64,000 nt of DNA, taken from the NCBI RefSeq assembly GCF_014646275.1, contig NZ_BMND01000033.1, positions 1 to 64,000 on the forward strand, given 5' to 3'. A model generated the notes under the pieces. That model was not told the DNA's origin and ran no database searches. It saw nothing but the letters and a program-made list of their open reading frames with translations. This DNA is from Streptomyces kronopolitis (GTDB taxonomy: Bacteria; Actinomycetota; Actinomycetes; Streptomycetales; Streptomycetaceae). This document shows positions 34,383-44,112 of this stretch, piece after piece. Each line of letters starts with the position of its first letter. The stretch's first letter is position 1. A program made the position numbers and the translations under genes.

Positions 34383-35897
34383 TTACTTCTTCACCGCGTC
34401 CAGGGCATCGACGATGCCGTAGCCGAAGTGGCTGTTGATGTGCTTGGTGCCGGTGCAGGTGGTGTCGCCCGTGGGGCAGCCGGGGTTGTCGGCCTGCTCC
34501 TTGAGGAGCCACTGGAGCTCCTGCGGGCTGGACTTCGGGTGGGCGCTCTTGAGCAGCGCCGCGACACCGGCGACATGCGGGGTCGCCATGGACGTGCCGG
34601 CCAGGTAGGCCCAGTCGCCGCCCGGCATGGTGGAGAGGATGTTGCCGTTCTTGGCGGGCAGCTCCGGCACCTGCCGGGAGTCACCGCCCGGTGCGGCCAC
34701 ATCGATCTGGCCCAGGCCGTAGTTCGAGTAGTACGACTTGAGCTGGTGCACGCCCGTCGCCGCGACCGTCACCGTGCCCGGCAGCTGGGTGGGCACGTCC
34801 CAGCAGGTCTTGGGGTTGACGGTGCGCTGGACCGGGGTGGAGTCGTTCGGGCTGGAGGCGTCGGGCAGCTGGGGAGCCGCCAGGTCGAGGCCGGAGTTGC
34901 CCGCCGCGGCGATGTTGAGCACGCCCTTGCGCTGGGCGTAGCTCGCCGCCCGGCCGACCGCGTCGATGATGGCGGCCTGGTCCGCGTCGTCCTTGCAGTT
35001 GAACATCCACGGGTCGACGTAGTAGCTGTTGTTCGTGACCGAGATGCCGTGGTCGGCGGCGAAGACGAACGCGCACACCACGCTCTCGGCGTAGAAGAGG
35101 CTGGTCTCCGGCTCGCTGACCTTCAGGGCGGCGATCTTCACGCCCGGGGCGACACCCGCCACGCCGATGCCGTTGCGGGCCGCGGCGATGGTGCCCGCGA
35201 CATGGGTGCCGTGGTAGTCCTCGTCCGGATTCCAGGGACGCCAGGCGCCCTTGGAGGTGTCGGCCACGCCGCCCACGCAGTTCGCGGACTGCTTCGCGGA
35301 GAAGTTGGGCTTCAGGTCGGGGTGGGTGTCGTCCACCCCGGTGTCGATGATGCCGACGGTGACCTTCCGGCTGCCGGGGTTCACCTTCGCGGCCTGGTCG
35401 GCCTTGATGGCGGGCAGGTCCCACTGCAGCGGTTCGAGCGGCTCCTCGCCGTTCGCCTTCGCCGCCTTGCCGGCCGCCGTGAGCTGGGCCTTCGACAGGT
35501 CGATCTTCTGCGGCTTGCCGACGTCGGTGGTGCCCTGCGCCTTCAGCGGCGCGGTGCGGGTCGCGCCCGCCGACTGCACGCCCGGCACGGTGCGCATCTC
35601 GGCGGCGAACTGCGGGTTGGCGGAGTGGACGACGGTCACGCCTATCCGCTCATGGGCGATGACCACCTTCCCGCCGGCCTTGGATATCGCCTTCGCTATC
35701 CGGCCGGCCATCGTGTGGCCGGGCGTGGCGTTCACGACGTACGACAGCAGCGGGCCGCTGTCCGAGGCGGCGGCGGCCGGGGTGGTGTCCGCGGACGCGG
35801 CGGTGGCCGCGGTCGGCAGGAAACCGAGGGACGCCGTCAGGGCCAGTCCGAGCGGAACGGCCAGCGCCCGCATGCGTCTGGAACGGGGATGAGCCAT
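34383..35897 (-). CDS. Secreted subtilisin-like serine protease (S8)
   Basis: A 504-residue protein with a signal peptide (basic MAHPRSRRMR, hydrophobic core, cut after ATAASA near residue 37). A propeptide (about 40-160) follows, with the inhibitor-like stretch GLLSYVVNATPG-type strands. The peptidase domain has Asp in IIDTGVDDTHPD, His in YHGTHVAGTIAA and Ser in GTSMATPHVAG. Five Cys in the mature part (VNCVGG, FNCKDD, NPGCPTGDTTC and another) suggest disulfides. GGAG lies 5 bases before the ATG. It is monocistronic. Confidence 0.92.
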   Translation of the reverse strand: MAHPRSRRMRALAVPLGLALTASLGFLPTAATAASADTTPAAAASDSGPLLSYVVNATPGHTMAGRIAKAISKAGGKVVIAHERIGVTVVHSANPQFAAEMRTVPGVQSAGATRTAPLKAQGTTDVGKPQKIDLSKAQLTAAGKAAKANGEEPLEPLQWDLPAIKADQAAKVNPGSRKVTVGIIDTGVDDTHPDLKPNFSAKQSANCVGGVADTSKGAWRPWNPDEDYHGTHVAGTIAAARNGIGVAGVAPGVKIAALKVSEPETSLFYAESVVCAFVFAADHGISVTNNSYYVDPWMFNCKDDADQAAIIDAVGRAASYAQRKGVLNIAAAGNSGLDLAAPQLPDASSPNDSTPVQRTVNPKTCWDVPTQLPGTVTVAATGVHQLKSYYSNYGLGQIDVAAPGGDSRQVPELPAKNGNILSTMPGGDWAYLAGTSMATPHVAGVAALLKSAHPKSSPQELQWLLKEQADNPGCPTGDTTCTGTKHINSHFGYGIVDALDAVKK

Positions 35898-36500
35898 GGG
35901 TACTCCACATCATCCGTGAGACCGCCCGTGCACGGATTGCGCACGGGCGGATACATGAGACGTGAAGTTATCGGCGATCACCGGTCGACAGCAATGGAAC
36001 GGGGAGAAAACCTGTCAGGAGTGGCGAATTGAGAGCGTGTCAGGCCGGACCGCGGCGGATTCGCGCCGGGGCGTCGCGGCGGATCAGGCGTCGCGCCGCA
36101 GGGCGGCGATGCTCAGCAGCGGCAGGGTGACCCGCGGGCCGTACCAGCGGCGCGCGACGGCGGGCGGGCCGGAGTGCGGCGTCGGCGGCGCGACGGGGAG
36201 CGGCGCCGGCAGCCGGACACTGCCGTAGGGGCGCCGGCGCGGAGCGGAGGGCTGCGGGGCCTGCTGTGGCGGCGGGTTCACACCGGGCTCAACGAAGCGC
36301 CCCGTGCGCGGTGGCGGTCGCCGCGGCCATTGCGCGGATTCTTCTGCGATTCAACCAACGAACCCCTGTCGCATCGTATGACGCACCTCTACCATGCGTG
36401 ATCCACCTCACTTATATGAGCTTTACCGCCGTCCCGGCCCGCTGGGTGGAGCGCCGCCGGACCGGCACCGGGAACCCGCCTCTTCGCGTCAGGAGACTCC
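35898..36500. other. 600-base intergenic region before DUF485/ActP
   Basis: Holds divergent promoter sequence for the subtilase and for the DUF485-ActP operon, with a relatively AT-rich patch at 36330-36425 (TTCTGCGATTCAACC to TTATATGAGC). A minus-strand frame at 36084-36281 would encode a 65-residue Pro/Arg-rich peptide ending RVTLPLLSIAALRRDA. It has no strong ribosome binding site, so I do not call it a gene. Confidence 0.5.
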
Positions 36501-36845
36501 GTGAGCGCCGCACCGACCCTCGACCCGGGGACACACGAGCCGCCCGACTACGCACTGGTGCAGTCGAGCGCGGAATTCGGTGAACTCCGCCGCGCACACC
36601 GCTCGTTCGCCTTTCCGGTCACCGTCGCCTTCCTCGCCTGGTACCTCGGCTACGTGCTGCTGTCGAGCTACGCCGGCGGCTTCATGGCCACCAAGGTCCT
36701 GGGCCATCTGAACGTCGCCTTCGTCCTCGGCCTCGCCCAGTTCGCGACGACCTTCCTCATCGCCTGGTGGTACTCCCGGCACGCCGCCGCCCGCCTCGAC
36801 CCCCGGGCCGAGGCCATCAAGTCCCGCCTGGAGGGCGACGTATGA
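36501..36845 (+). CDS. DUF485 membrane protein (YjcH-like)
   Basis: A 114-residue protein with two membrane segments, at about residues 35-60 (FAFPVTVAFLAWYLGYVLLSSYA) and 68-92. It begins with a Ser/Pro/Glu-rich cytosolic stretch and carries LRRAHRSFAFP as the family's conserved entrance motif. DUF485 proteins accompany ActP-type acetate symporters; here its TGA overlaps the ATG of that symporter. GGAG lies just upstream of the GTG start. Confidence 0.9.
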   Translation: MSAAPTLDPGTHEPPDYALVQSSAEFGELRRAHRSFAFPVTVAFLAWYLGYVLLSSYAGGFMATKVLGHLNVAFVLGLAQFATTFLIAWWYSRHAAARLDPRAEAIKSRLEGDV

Positions 36846-38479
36846 ACCTTTCCCCCGACGTGCTCGCCCTCCCGCTCGCGGCCGGCGGCGCGAGCGAGCA
36901 CCGCGGCCTGATCGTCACCCTCTTCGCGGCCTTCGTCGCCGCCACCCTGGGCCTCACGGTCTGGGCCGGCCGGCAGACCAGCGGCGCGGAGGACTTCTAC
37001 GCCGGCGGCCGGCAGTTCAGCGGCTTCCAGAACGGCCTGGCCATCTCCGGCGACTACATGTCCGCCGCGTCCTTCCTCGGCATCGCCGGCGCCATCGCCC
37101 TCTTCGGCTACGACGGCTTCCTCTACTCCATCGGCTTCCTGGTCGCCTGGCTCGTCGCCCTGCTGCTGGTCGCCGAACCGCTGCGCAACTCCGGCCGGTT
37201 CACCATGGGGGACGTCCTCGCCTACCGCATGCGCCGGCGCCCGGTCCGCACCGCCGCCGGCGTCTCCACCATCGTCGTCTCGATCTTCTACCTGCTCGCC
37301 CAGATGGCGGGCGCGGGTGCCCTGGTCACCCTGCTCCTGGGCATCACCAGCGAGGCGGGCAAGATCCTGGTCGTCGTGCTGGTCGGCGTGATGATGATCC
37401 TCTACGTCACCATCGGCGGGATGAAGGGCACCACCTGGGTCCAGATGGTCAAGGCGGTGCTGCTGATCGCCGGCACCCTGCTGATCACCTTCCTGGTGGC
37501 GCTGAAGTTCCACTTCAACGTCTCCGCGCTGCTCGGCGCCGCCGCCGAGAACAGCGGCAAGGGCTCCGCCTTCCTGGAGCCCGGCCTCAAATACGGGGCC
37601 ACCGCCACCTCGAAGATCGACTTCATCTCGCTGGGCCTCGCCCTCGTCCTGGGCACCGCGGGCCTGCCGCACATCCTCATCCGCTTCTACACGGTCCCCA
37701 CCGCCAAGGCCGCCCGGAAGTCCGTGAACTGGGCGATCGGCATCATCGGCGGCTTCTACCTGATGACCATCGCGCTCGGCTTCGGCGCCGCCGCGCTCCT
37801 GAAGCCCGGGGCGATCACCGCGTCCAACAAGGCGGGCAACACCGCCGCCGCGCTCCTCGCCGAGCAGCTCGGCGGCGGCCCCGGCTCCACCGGCGGCGCC
37901 GTCCTGCTCGCCGTGATCTCCGCGGTGGCCTTCGCCACCATCCTCGCGGTGGTCGCCGGACTCACCCTCGCCTCCTCCTCGTCCTTCGCCCACGACCTGT
38001 ACGCCAACGTGCTGCGCAAGGGCCGGGCCACCGAGAAGGAGGAGCTCGGCGCGGCCCGCTGGGCGACCGTCGGCATCGGCGGCGCCGCCATCGTCCTGGG
38101 GGTCTTCGCCCGCGGGCTGAACGTCGCCGGACTGGTGGCGCTCGCCTTCGCGGTCGCCGCCTCCGCCAACCTCCCCACCCTCCTCTACAGCCTCTTCTGG
38201 AAGCGCTTCACCACCCGCGGCGCGCTCTGGTCCATCTACGGCGGCCTCGCCTCCTCCGTGCTGCTGGTGCTCTTCTCCCCGGTCGTCTCCGGCAAGGAGA
38301 CCTCGATGTTCCCCGGCGCCCACTTCGCCTTCTTCCCGCTGGAGAACCCCGGCCTGATCTCCATCCCGCTGGGCTTCCTGCTCGGCTGGCTGGGATCCGT
38401 GCTCTCTGCGGAGGAGCCGGACGCCGCGAAGTACGCCGAGCTGGAGGTCCGGTCGCTGACCGGCACCGGGGCGCACTGA
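36842..38479 (+). CDS. ActP-like solute:cation symporter
   Basis: A 545-residue sodium:solute symporter with about 13 hydrophobic segments. ActP signatures are GAEDFYAGGRQFSGFQNGLAI near residue 45, GDYMSAASFLGIAG near 70 and GTAGLPHILIRFYTVPTAKAARKSV near 270. The family moves acetate or other short monocarboxylates. The start is the ATG of 36842, overlapping DUF485. A signal-like N-terminus is absent; the extra helix at residues 15-40 is the first membrane segment. Confidence 0.92.
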   Translation: MNLSPDVLALPLAAGGASEHRGLIVTLFAAFVAATLGLTVWAGRQTSGAEDFYAGGRQFSGFQNGLAISGDYMSAASFLGIAGAIALFGYDGFLYSIGFLVAWLVALLLVAEPLRNSGRFTMGDVLAYRMRRRPVRTAAGVSTIVVSIFYLLAQMAGAGALVTLLLGITSEAGKILVVVLVGVMMILYVTIGGMKGTTWVQMVKAVLLIAGTLLITFLVALKFHFNVSALLGAAAENSGKGSAFLEPGLKYGATATSKIDFISLGLALVLGTAGLPHILIRFYTVPTAKAARKSVNWAIGIIGGFYLMTIALGFGAAALLKPGAITASNKAGNTAAALLAEQLGGGPGSTGGAVLLAVISAVAFATILAVVAGLTLASSSSFAHDLYANVLRKGRATEKEELGAARWATVGIGGAAIVLGVFARGLNVAGLVALAFAVAASANLPTLLYSLFWKRFTTRGALWSIYGGLASSVLLVLFSPVVSGKETSMFPGAHFAFFPLENPGLISIPLGFLLGWLGSVLSAEEPDAAKYAELEVRSLTGTGAH

Positions 38480-38710
38480 CGCCGGCCGCCGGGACGTCCT
38501 CCAGGGCGCGGGCGGGGCGGTGTCGTAGAGAGCTACGAGGCCACCCCGCCCACCTCGTGCTTCTGCGTCCTGCTCGGCTGTCGCACCCATCGCGTAGGCT
38601 CGAAGGCGGAGAAGAGACAGAACACGGAGAACACGTAGAGGACACGGACGACGCGGCCGCCCGCCAACGGGCGGAAATCTCGCGCCGACATCTCTCGGGG
38701 AGGGGGCCCT

Positions 38711-39700
38711 GTGCTCATCGACACCTACGGTCGGGTGGCCACCGACCTGCGCGTTTCACTCACCGACCGCTGCAATCTGCGGTGCACGTACTGCATGCCG
38801 GAAGAGGGCCTGCAGTGGCTCGCCAAGCCCGATCTGCTCACCGACGACGAAATCGTCCGGCTGATCACCCTCGCCGTGCGGGACCTGGGCATCGACGAGG
38901 TCCGCTTCACCGGCGGGGAACCGCTGCTCCGCCCCGGCCTGCCCGGCATCATCGAGCGCGTCGCCGCCCTCACCCCGCGCCCCCGGATGTCGCTGACCAC
39001 CAACGGCATAGGCCTCCAGCGCACGGCCGCCGCGCTGCGCGACGCCGGGCTCGACCGGGTCAATGTCTCGCTGGACACCCTGCGGCCGGAGGTCTTCCAG
39101 GCCCTGACCCGCCGCAAGCGGCACGACGACGTGCTGCGCGGTCTGGAGGCGGCCCGCGCGGCCGGGCTGACCCCCGTCAAGGTCAACACCGTCCTGATGC
39201 CCGGCCTCAACGACGACGAGGCCCCCGACCTCCTGGCCTGGGCCATCGCCCACGACTACGAGCTGCGCTTCATCGAGCAGATGCCCCTGGACGCCCAGCA
39301 CGGCTGGAAGCGCGACGGCATGATCACCGCAGGTGACATCCTCACCTCGCTGCGCACCCGCTTCACGCTCACCGCCGAGGACGCCGAGGAGCGCGGCTCC
39401 GCCCCCGCCGAGCGCTGGCTGGTGGACGGCGGCCCGCACCGCGTCGGCGTGATCGCCTCCGTGACCCGCCCGTTCTGCCGGGCCTGCGACCGCACCCGGC
39501 TCACCGCCGACGGCCAGGTGCGCACCTGCCTGTTCGCCACCGAGGAGACGGACCTGCGGTCGGCGCTGCGCTCCGGGGCCCCCGACGACGAGATCGCCCG
39601 GCTGTGGACGACCGCGATGTGGGGCAAGAAGGCGGGCTCCGGCCTGGACGACCCGTCCTTCCTCCAGCCCGAACGCCCGATGTCCGCGATCGGCGGCTGA
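38711..39700 (+). CDS. moaA: GTP 3',8-cyclase (molybdenum cofactor)
   Basis: A 329-residue radical SAM enzyme for the first step of molybdopterin synthesis. It has the SAM cluster motif CNLRCTYCMPE (about residues 20-30), GGEPLL, and the C-terminal second cluster CRACDRTRLTADGQVRTCLF near 255, which binds GTP. It ends in the conserved AIGG. The GTG at 38711 follows GGGAGG. No other moa genes flank it. Confidence 0.96.
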   Translation: MLIDTYGRVATDLRVSLTDRCNLRCTYCMPEEGLQWLAKPDLLTDDEIVRLITLAVRDLGIDEVRFTGGEPLLRPGLPGIIERVAALTPRPRMSLTTNGIGLQRTAAALRDAGLDRVNVSLDTLRPEVFQALTRRKRHDDVLRGLEAARAAGLTPVKVNTVLMPGLNDDEAPDLLAWAIAHDYELRFIEQMPLDAQHGWKRDGMITAGDILTSLRTRFTLTAEDAEERGSAPAERWLVDGGPHRVGVIASVTRPFCRACDRTRLTADGQVRTCLFATEETDLRSALRSGAPDDEIARLWTTAMWGKKAGSGLDDPSFLQPERPMSAIGG

Positions 39701-39723
39701 GCGGCCTCAGCGGCTGAGCCGAG

Positions 39724-39978
39724 TCAGCGGCCCGGGGCCGCCGCCTCCCACTCCGCGAGCGTCACCACGTCCTTCAGGAAGCCGCGCACCCCGAGGAACT
39801 GCGACAGATGCTCCCGGTGCTCCTCGCAGGCCAGCCAGGTCTTGCGCCGGTCGGGAGTGTGCAGCTTCGGGTTGTTCCAGGCCAGCACCCACACGGCGGC
39901 GGTGCGGCAGCCCTTGGCGGAGCAGATGACGGCGCTGTCGTCCCGGCCGGCGGGATTCTGGGGATGCGGGGAGTTCAC
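39724..39978 (-). CDS. Small zinc-binding protein of unknown function
   Basis: An 84-residue protein from the GTG at 39976-39978 with GAGG 5 bases upstream. It holds CSAKGCRTAAVW (about residues 19-30) and LACEEHREHLSQFL (about 53-66), a Cys/His set that fits one zinc site, and NPKLHTPDRRKTW. Relatives in Streptomyces are sometimes labelled 'acetone carboxylase', which the size rules out. Function unknown. Confidence 0.78.
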   Translation of the reverse strand: MNSPHPQNPAGRDDSAVICSAKGCRTAAVWVLAWNNPKLHTPDRRKTWLACEEHREHLSQFLGVRGFLKDVVTLAEWEAAAPGR

Positions 39979-40188
39979 GGCCTCAACCCTACGTCCTGCG
40001 CGCGGCCGTTCCGGGGCTGCGGACATGACGACGCCGGGCAGCCACGGGGGGAGCCGCCCGGCGTCGGTCTGTCGCTCCGACGGGGGATGCGGAGCGCGTA
40101 CGCAGTATGTCACGGGGTAGGGGGCCCGGTGCACCGGAACTCCATGATTGATCTGAGCTTTTCTTGAGCTTTGCAGACCGCTCGATGA

Positions 40189-40563
40189 TCAGCCGGGACC
40201 GGGCCGCGAGCCGGTTGTGCCCGTCGTCGGCCGCTTCGGAACGGACGGGGCGGGGGCGTCGGAACCCTCCCGCGGCAGCATCGGCCTGGTCGGCGCCGCG
40301 ATGAAGGTCTTCGGGAGCGAAGTGGCGTTCTCCCGGCCCGCGTTGGCGATCACCACCGCGATATAGGGCAGCGCCAGACCCAGCACGAGCGTCGCGATCG
40401 CCACCGGCCGCTCGACGTTCCACAGCACCACGGTCAGCACCACGGCCACCGTGCGCACCATCATCGAGATCACGTATCGGCGCTGCCGCCCGCGGACGTC
40501 GTCGGACAGCCCCTGCCGGGCCCCCGTGATCCGGAAGGCCTCGCCGCTGCTCTGCTTCCGCAT
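40189..40563 (-). CDS. DUF3099 membrane protein
   Basis: A 124-residue protein: a short basic N-terminus with FRITGARQGLSDDVRGRQRRYV (the DUF3099 entry motif), two adjacent membrane segments (about residues 30-48 and 53-72), then a disordered tail rich in Pro, Thr and Gly. The ATG at 40561-40563 is used, with GGTGG upstream. Function unknown. Confidence 0.82.
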   Translation of the reverse strand: MRKQSSGEAFRITGARQGLSDDVRGRQRRYVISMMVRTVAVVLTVVLWNVERPVAIATLVLGLALPYIAVVIANAGRENATSLPKTFIAAPTRPMLPREGSDAPAPSVPKRPTTGTTGSRPGPG

Positions 40564-40790
40564 CACGTTCCACCACCTGCTCGGTCCTGCCGGATTCTCC
40601 CCGATATCCGGTCGGATCCCACGGTACGCCGCGACCGCGCCGCCGACGAGACCGGGTCGTGCCCCCGGAGCTCCCGCGCCGCCCCTCCTCGGCCCCTCCT
40701 CGGCGCCTGCCCGGCTCCGGGGTGCGGCCGGGGCGGCGGCGGGCGACACTGAGGGGCGAGCATCCGCACCGTGCCGCAAGAGGAGGCGTC

Positions 40791-41069
40791 ATGACGTGGT
40801 TGTGGGCCATCATCGTGGGCCTGGTGCTGGGACTGATCGCCAAGGCCATCATCCCCGGCAAGCAGCAGATCCCGCTCTGGCTGACCGTGATCTTCGGCAT
40901 GCTGGGCAGCGTCCTGGGCAACTGGGCCGCCACCGGCCTCGGGGTCGCCGACACCCGGGGCATCGACTGGATCCGGCACCTGCTGCAACTCGCCGGCGCC
41001 GTCATCATCGTCGCCCTCGGGGACCGGCTGTGGGTCTCCATGCGCGGCCACAAGAAACAGGCGACCTAG
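40791..41069 (+). CDS. GlsB/YeaQ/YmgE family membrane protein
   Basis: A 92-residue protein with three hydrophobic segments, starting WLWAIIVGLVLGLIAKAIIPGK (the family signature, Gly-rich with the AKxIxPG motif), then LTVIFGMLGSVLGNW and LLQLAGAVIIVALGD. These are general-stress membrane proteins. AGGAGG lies 6 bases before the ATG. Confidence 0.88.
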   Translation: MTWLWAIIVGLVLGLIAKAIIPGKQQIPLWLTVIFGMLGSVLGNWAATGLGVADTRGIDWIRHLLQLAGAVIIVALGDRLWVSMRGHKKQAT

Positions 41070-41084
41070 GGCCTGGCGCAGGTC

Positions 41085-41114
41085 AGGGCGGCCGGTGCGT
41101 GCACCGGCCGCCCT
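41085..41114. terminator. Hairpin between convergent genes
   Basis: AGGGCGGCCGGTGC (41085-41098) pairs perfectly with GCACCGGCCGCCCT (41101-41114), followed by TCACCTT, between the GlsB-like gene and tyrS. Confidence 0.75.
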
Positions 41115-41126
41115 TCACCTTGCGCC

Positions 41127-42527
41127 TCAGCGGTCGAGCTGCGCCAGCTTCCGTCCGGCCTTCAGGTAGGCCACCCCGGCGGTGTCCGCCAGCTTCTCGG
41201 CCAGCACCTCGCCCAGCGGGCGGACGGCATCGGCCTCGGCGAGCACCACGGTCTGCTGACCGTCCGCACCCTCCACGACCAGCCGCAGCGCGTTCTGCTT
41301 GGCCAGCCGCCGGGCCGCCGAGGCGCTCGGGGTGAACTCCAGCACGCTCGTCAGCACCGCCGCCACCGTCTCGGCGGCGTGCGCGGCGACCTCGACCGAC
41401 GGCAGCGACTCCACATCGGCGAACGACTTCTTGGAGAACTGCGCGATGAACCCGGCGCGTGCCGCCATCGCCGCCTCCAGGCCGTACAGCGCGGCCACGA
41501 CCTCGCCCGCCAGGACCTTCTTCAGGTCCATCGGGTGCAGCGAGCGGTCCGCGATCCGGCCCAGGGCGAGCCCGATCTCGTCGTCGGTCCACTCCGTCCA
41601 GGCCTTGAGGTACGGCTCCATCAGCCGGTCCGGCACCGACATGATCTTGCCGAAGACATCGTCGGCGGGCGCGCCCAGCCCGACGTAATTGCCCTTGGAC
41701 TTGGACATCTTGGCGCCGGTGCCGTCCGTGCCCTCGATCAGCGGCATGGTCACCACCAGCTGCGGACGCTGCCCGCGCAGCTCCATCAGCTTGCGGCCCA
41801 TCTGCAGGTTCAGCAGCTGGTCGGAGCCGCCCAGCTCCACATCGCACTCCAGCGCCACCGAGTCCAGGCCCTGCGCGATGGGGTAGAGCAGCTCCGTCAT
41901 GGTCAGCCCGGACCCGGCGGCCAGCCGGTTGCGGAAGTCCTCGCGCTGCAGCAGCTGCGAGGCCGGCACCTGGGCGAGCAGCGAGAGCAGCTCCGGGAAG
42001 GTGTACGGCGCCAGCCACTCGCTGTTCTGCCGGAAGCTGACCTTCTCGAAGTCGAAGAAGGGGCGCACCTGTTCACGGTAGGTGGCGAGGTTGTGCGCGA
42101 TGTCCTCGTCGGTCAGCGGCGGGCGCTCGGCGGTACGGCCCGACGGGTCGCCGATCTTGGCGGTGAAGTCACCGATGATCAGCGTGACGTCGTGGCCCAG
42201 CCGCTGGAACCGGCTCAGCACGATCAGCGGGACGGCGTGCCCGAGGTGCACATCGGTCGCCGTCGGGTCGATGCCCAGCTTGATGTGCAGGCCCTCGCCG
42301 GCCGCCCGGCGCTCCTCGATCCGCTCGGCCAGCGCCGCCACGCCCGGCAGGACCTCGACCGTACGGGCCGCGATCAGCTCGGCCTGCTCCTTGGCGGGCA
42401 GGTCCGTCAGGTCGAGATAGCGCCGCGCGCCCGTCTCCTGGAGCAGCTCCTGGACCGTGGCGTCCGAGGAGAGGTCGGCGGAGAGCAGCGTGCTGGCGCG
42501 GGCGACGGATTCGCCGAGGCGTGTCAT
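41127..42527 (-). CDS. tyrS: Tyrosyl-tRNA synthetase
   Basis: A 466-residue class I synthetase. The HIGH motif appears as HLGHAVPL (about residue 83), the tyrosine pocket includes DFTAKIGDPSGR near 112, GGSDQLLNLQMGR near 210 and KMSKSKGNYVGL near 255. A C-terminal S4-like RNA-binding domain ends at AGRKLAQLDR. The sequence has the features of the TyrRZ branch (LGIDPTATDVHLGH). The ATG at 42525-42527 has AGGA upstream. It converges with the GlsB-like gene and follows tldE. Confidence 0.95.
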   Translation of the reverse strand: MTRLGESVARASTLLSADLSSDATVQELLQETGARRYLDLTDLPAKEQAELIAARTVEVLPGVAALAERIEERRAAGEGLHIKLGIDPTATDVHLGHAVPLIVLSRFQRLGHDVTLIIGDFTAKIGDPSGRTAERPPLTDEDIAHNLATYREQVRPFFDFEKVSFRQNSEWLAPYTFPELLSLLAQVPASQLLQREDFRNRLAAGSGLTMTELLYPIAQGLDSVALECDVELGGSDQLLNLQMGRKLMELRGQRPQLVVTMPLIEGTDGTGAKMSKSKGNYVGLGAPADDVFGKIMSVPDRLMEPYLKAWTEWTDDEIGLALGRIADRSLHPMDLKKVLAGEVVAALYGLEAAMAARAGFIAQFSKKSFADVESLPSVEVAAHAAETVAAVLTSVLEFTPSASAARRLAKQNALRLVVEGADGQQTVVLAEADAVRPLGEVLAEKLADTAGVAYLKAGRKLAQLDR

Positions 42528-42669
42528 GGCGTTCCTGATCGATCGGTATTTCCCGTGAGGGAGGACAGGGCGTCCCGTAAGGGACACCGCAGAAGTCTAT
42601 GGCCAGCGCGGCGGGCCCCACACACGGGTTTGTGCGCGCCCGGCCCCGGGACCCGGCGCGCCCGGCCCC

Positions 42670-44112
42670 TCACACCCCCTGGCTGACCGAACTCATGTGG
42701 AAGTCGGCGACGCGCAGGGCCGGCATCGCGGCCCGGGTGAAGTAGTCGCCCCACTCGCGCGGCAGGGTCCGCTCGGTGCGGCCCGCCTCGACCGCCCGGG
42801 ACAGCAGGTCCACCGGCGACTCGTTGAAGCGGAAGTTGTTGACCTCGCCGGTCACCTCGCCGTTCTCGACCAGGTAGACGCCGTCCCGGGTCAGCCCGGT
42901 CAGCAGCAGCGTCGCCGGGTCCACCTCGCGGATGTACCACAGGCAGGTCAGCAGCAGCGTGGGGCCGTCGTGCCCGCAGGACGCGACCATCTCGTCCAGC
43001 GAGCGCGAACCGCCGCCCTCCAGGAGGAGGTTGTCGATGCCCGGCGCCACCGGGAGGCCGGTCAGCCCGGCGCTGTGCCGGGTGGTCGGCAGCCGGTGCA
43101 GGACGCCCTCGCGGATCCAGTCGGTGGGCGCGAGCGGCAGCCCGTTGTCGAAGACCGAGGCGTCGTCGCCGGAGGAGTGCGCCAGCACGAACGGGGCGCA
43201 CTCCAGACCGGCCGCCCCGGGGTCGCTGCGCAGCGTCAGCGGCAGCGCGCTGAGCCGCTCGCCCAGCCGGGTGCCCGCGCCGGGCCGCCCCGCATCGGCG
43301 CCGCCGCCGGCCGGCCGGGAGAAGACCGTCCGGCCCTCCGCGGCGTCGCGGGCCCCGGACGACCACATCTGGTAGATCAGCAGGTCGGCGACGGCGGTCG
43401 GCGGCAGCAGCGTCTCGTACCGCCCGGCGGGCAGCTCGACCCGCCGCCGCGCCCAGTCGAGCCGCCGGCTCAGCTCGGCGTCCATCTCCCGCGGGTCGAC
43501 GTCGGTGAAGTCGCGGGTCGCCCGGCCCGCCCAGGCCGAGCGGGGCTCCGCCGTGCCGCCGGCCGACTTGGCGTTCAGCTCCAGCGTCCCGGTGGGCTGG
43601 TCGTGCCGCAGCCGCAGCCCGGACGAGGTGCCCAGATACGACGAGACGACGCCGTGGTGGGCGAAGCCGTACAGGTCCCGGCCGCCGGAGCGGGCCTGCC
43701 GGAAGGCCTCGCCCAGGGCCGGGGCGAACGCCGCGAACACCTCCGAGGAGGTCTCGGCGGGCGCCTCGGTGAAGTCCGGGGAGGTCTTCTCGCCGGCCAC
43801 CAGCGGCTGCGCGTCCTCGGCCGGCCCGGACTCCCGGGCCGCCGCCTCGGCGGCCCGGACCAGCGGCTCCAGCTCGTCCGCCGTCACCGCGGAGCGCGTC
43901 ACCACGCCGGAGGCGGTGCCCTGACCGCCGTCGACGGTCGCCACGACGGTGAGGGTGCGGCCGCGGGTGACGCCGTTGGTGGTGAGCGCGTTGCCCGCCC
44001 AGCGCAGATTGGCGCTGGAGTGCTCGTCGGCGATGACCACACAGCCGTCGGCCCGGGAGAGTTCCAGGGCCCGTTCGACGATCTCGTGCGGCGTACGGGT
44101 GCGACGGCTCAT
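42670..44112 (-). CDS. tldE: TldE/PmbA-type metallopeptidase partner
   Basis: A 480-residue protein of the TldD/PmbA family without the HExxxH zinc motif, as expected for TldE. It starts RTRTPHEIVERALELSRADG, with VTADELEPLVRAAEAAARESG near residue 70, LPTTRHSAGLTG near 335, and GEVNNFRFNESPVDLLSRAV near 425. TldD and TldE form a heterodimeric protease that acts on unfolded peptides, microcins and some RiPPs. The ATG at 44110-44112 has AGGAGG 7 bases upstream. Its partner tldD lies 3.3 kb upstream on the same strand instead of immediately adjacent. Confidence 0.92.
   Translation of the reverse strand: MSRRTRTPHEIVERALELSRADGCVVIADEHSSANLRWAGNALTTNGVTRGRTLTVVATVDGGQGTASGVVTRSAVTADELEPLVRAAEAAARESGPAEDAQPLVAGEKTSPDFTEAPAETSSEVFAAFAPALGEAFRQARSGGRDLYGFAHHGVVSSYLGTSSGLRLRHDQPTGTLELNAKSAGGTAEPRSAWAGRATRDFTDVDPREMDAELSRRLDWARRRVELPAGRYETLLPPTAVADLLIYQMWSSGARDAAEGRTVFSRPAGGGADAGRPGAGTRLGERLSALPLTLRSDPGAAGLECAPFVLAHSSGDDASVFDNGLPLAPTDWIREGVLHRLPTTRHSAGLTGLPVAPGIDNLLLEGGGSRSLDEMVASCGHDGPTLLLTCLWYIREVDPATLLLTGLTRDGVYLVENGEVTGEVNNFRFNESPVDLLSRAVEAGRTERTLPREWGDYFTRAAMPALRVADFHMSSVSQGV

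Noticed and set aside
36084..36281. 65-residue minus-strand ORF
   Set aside because: Pro/Arg-rich composition and no strong ribosome binding site; noted only in the intergenic entry.
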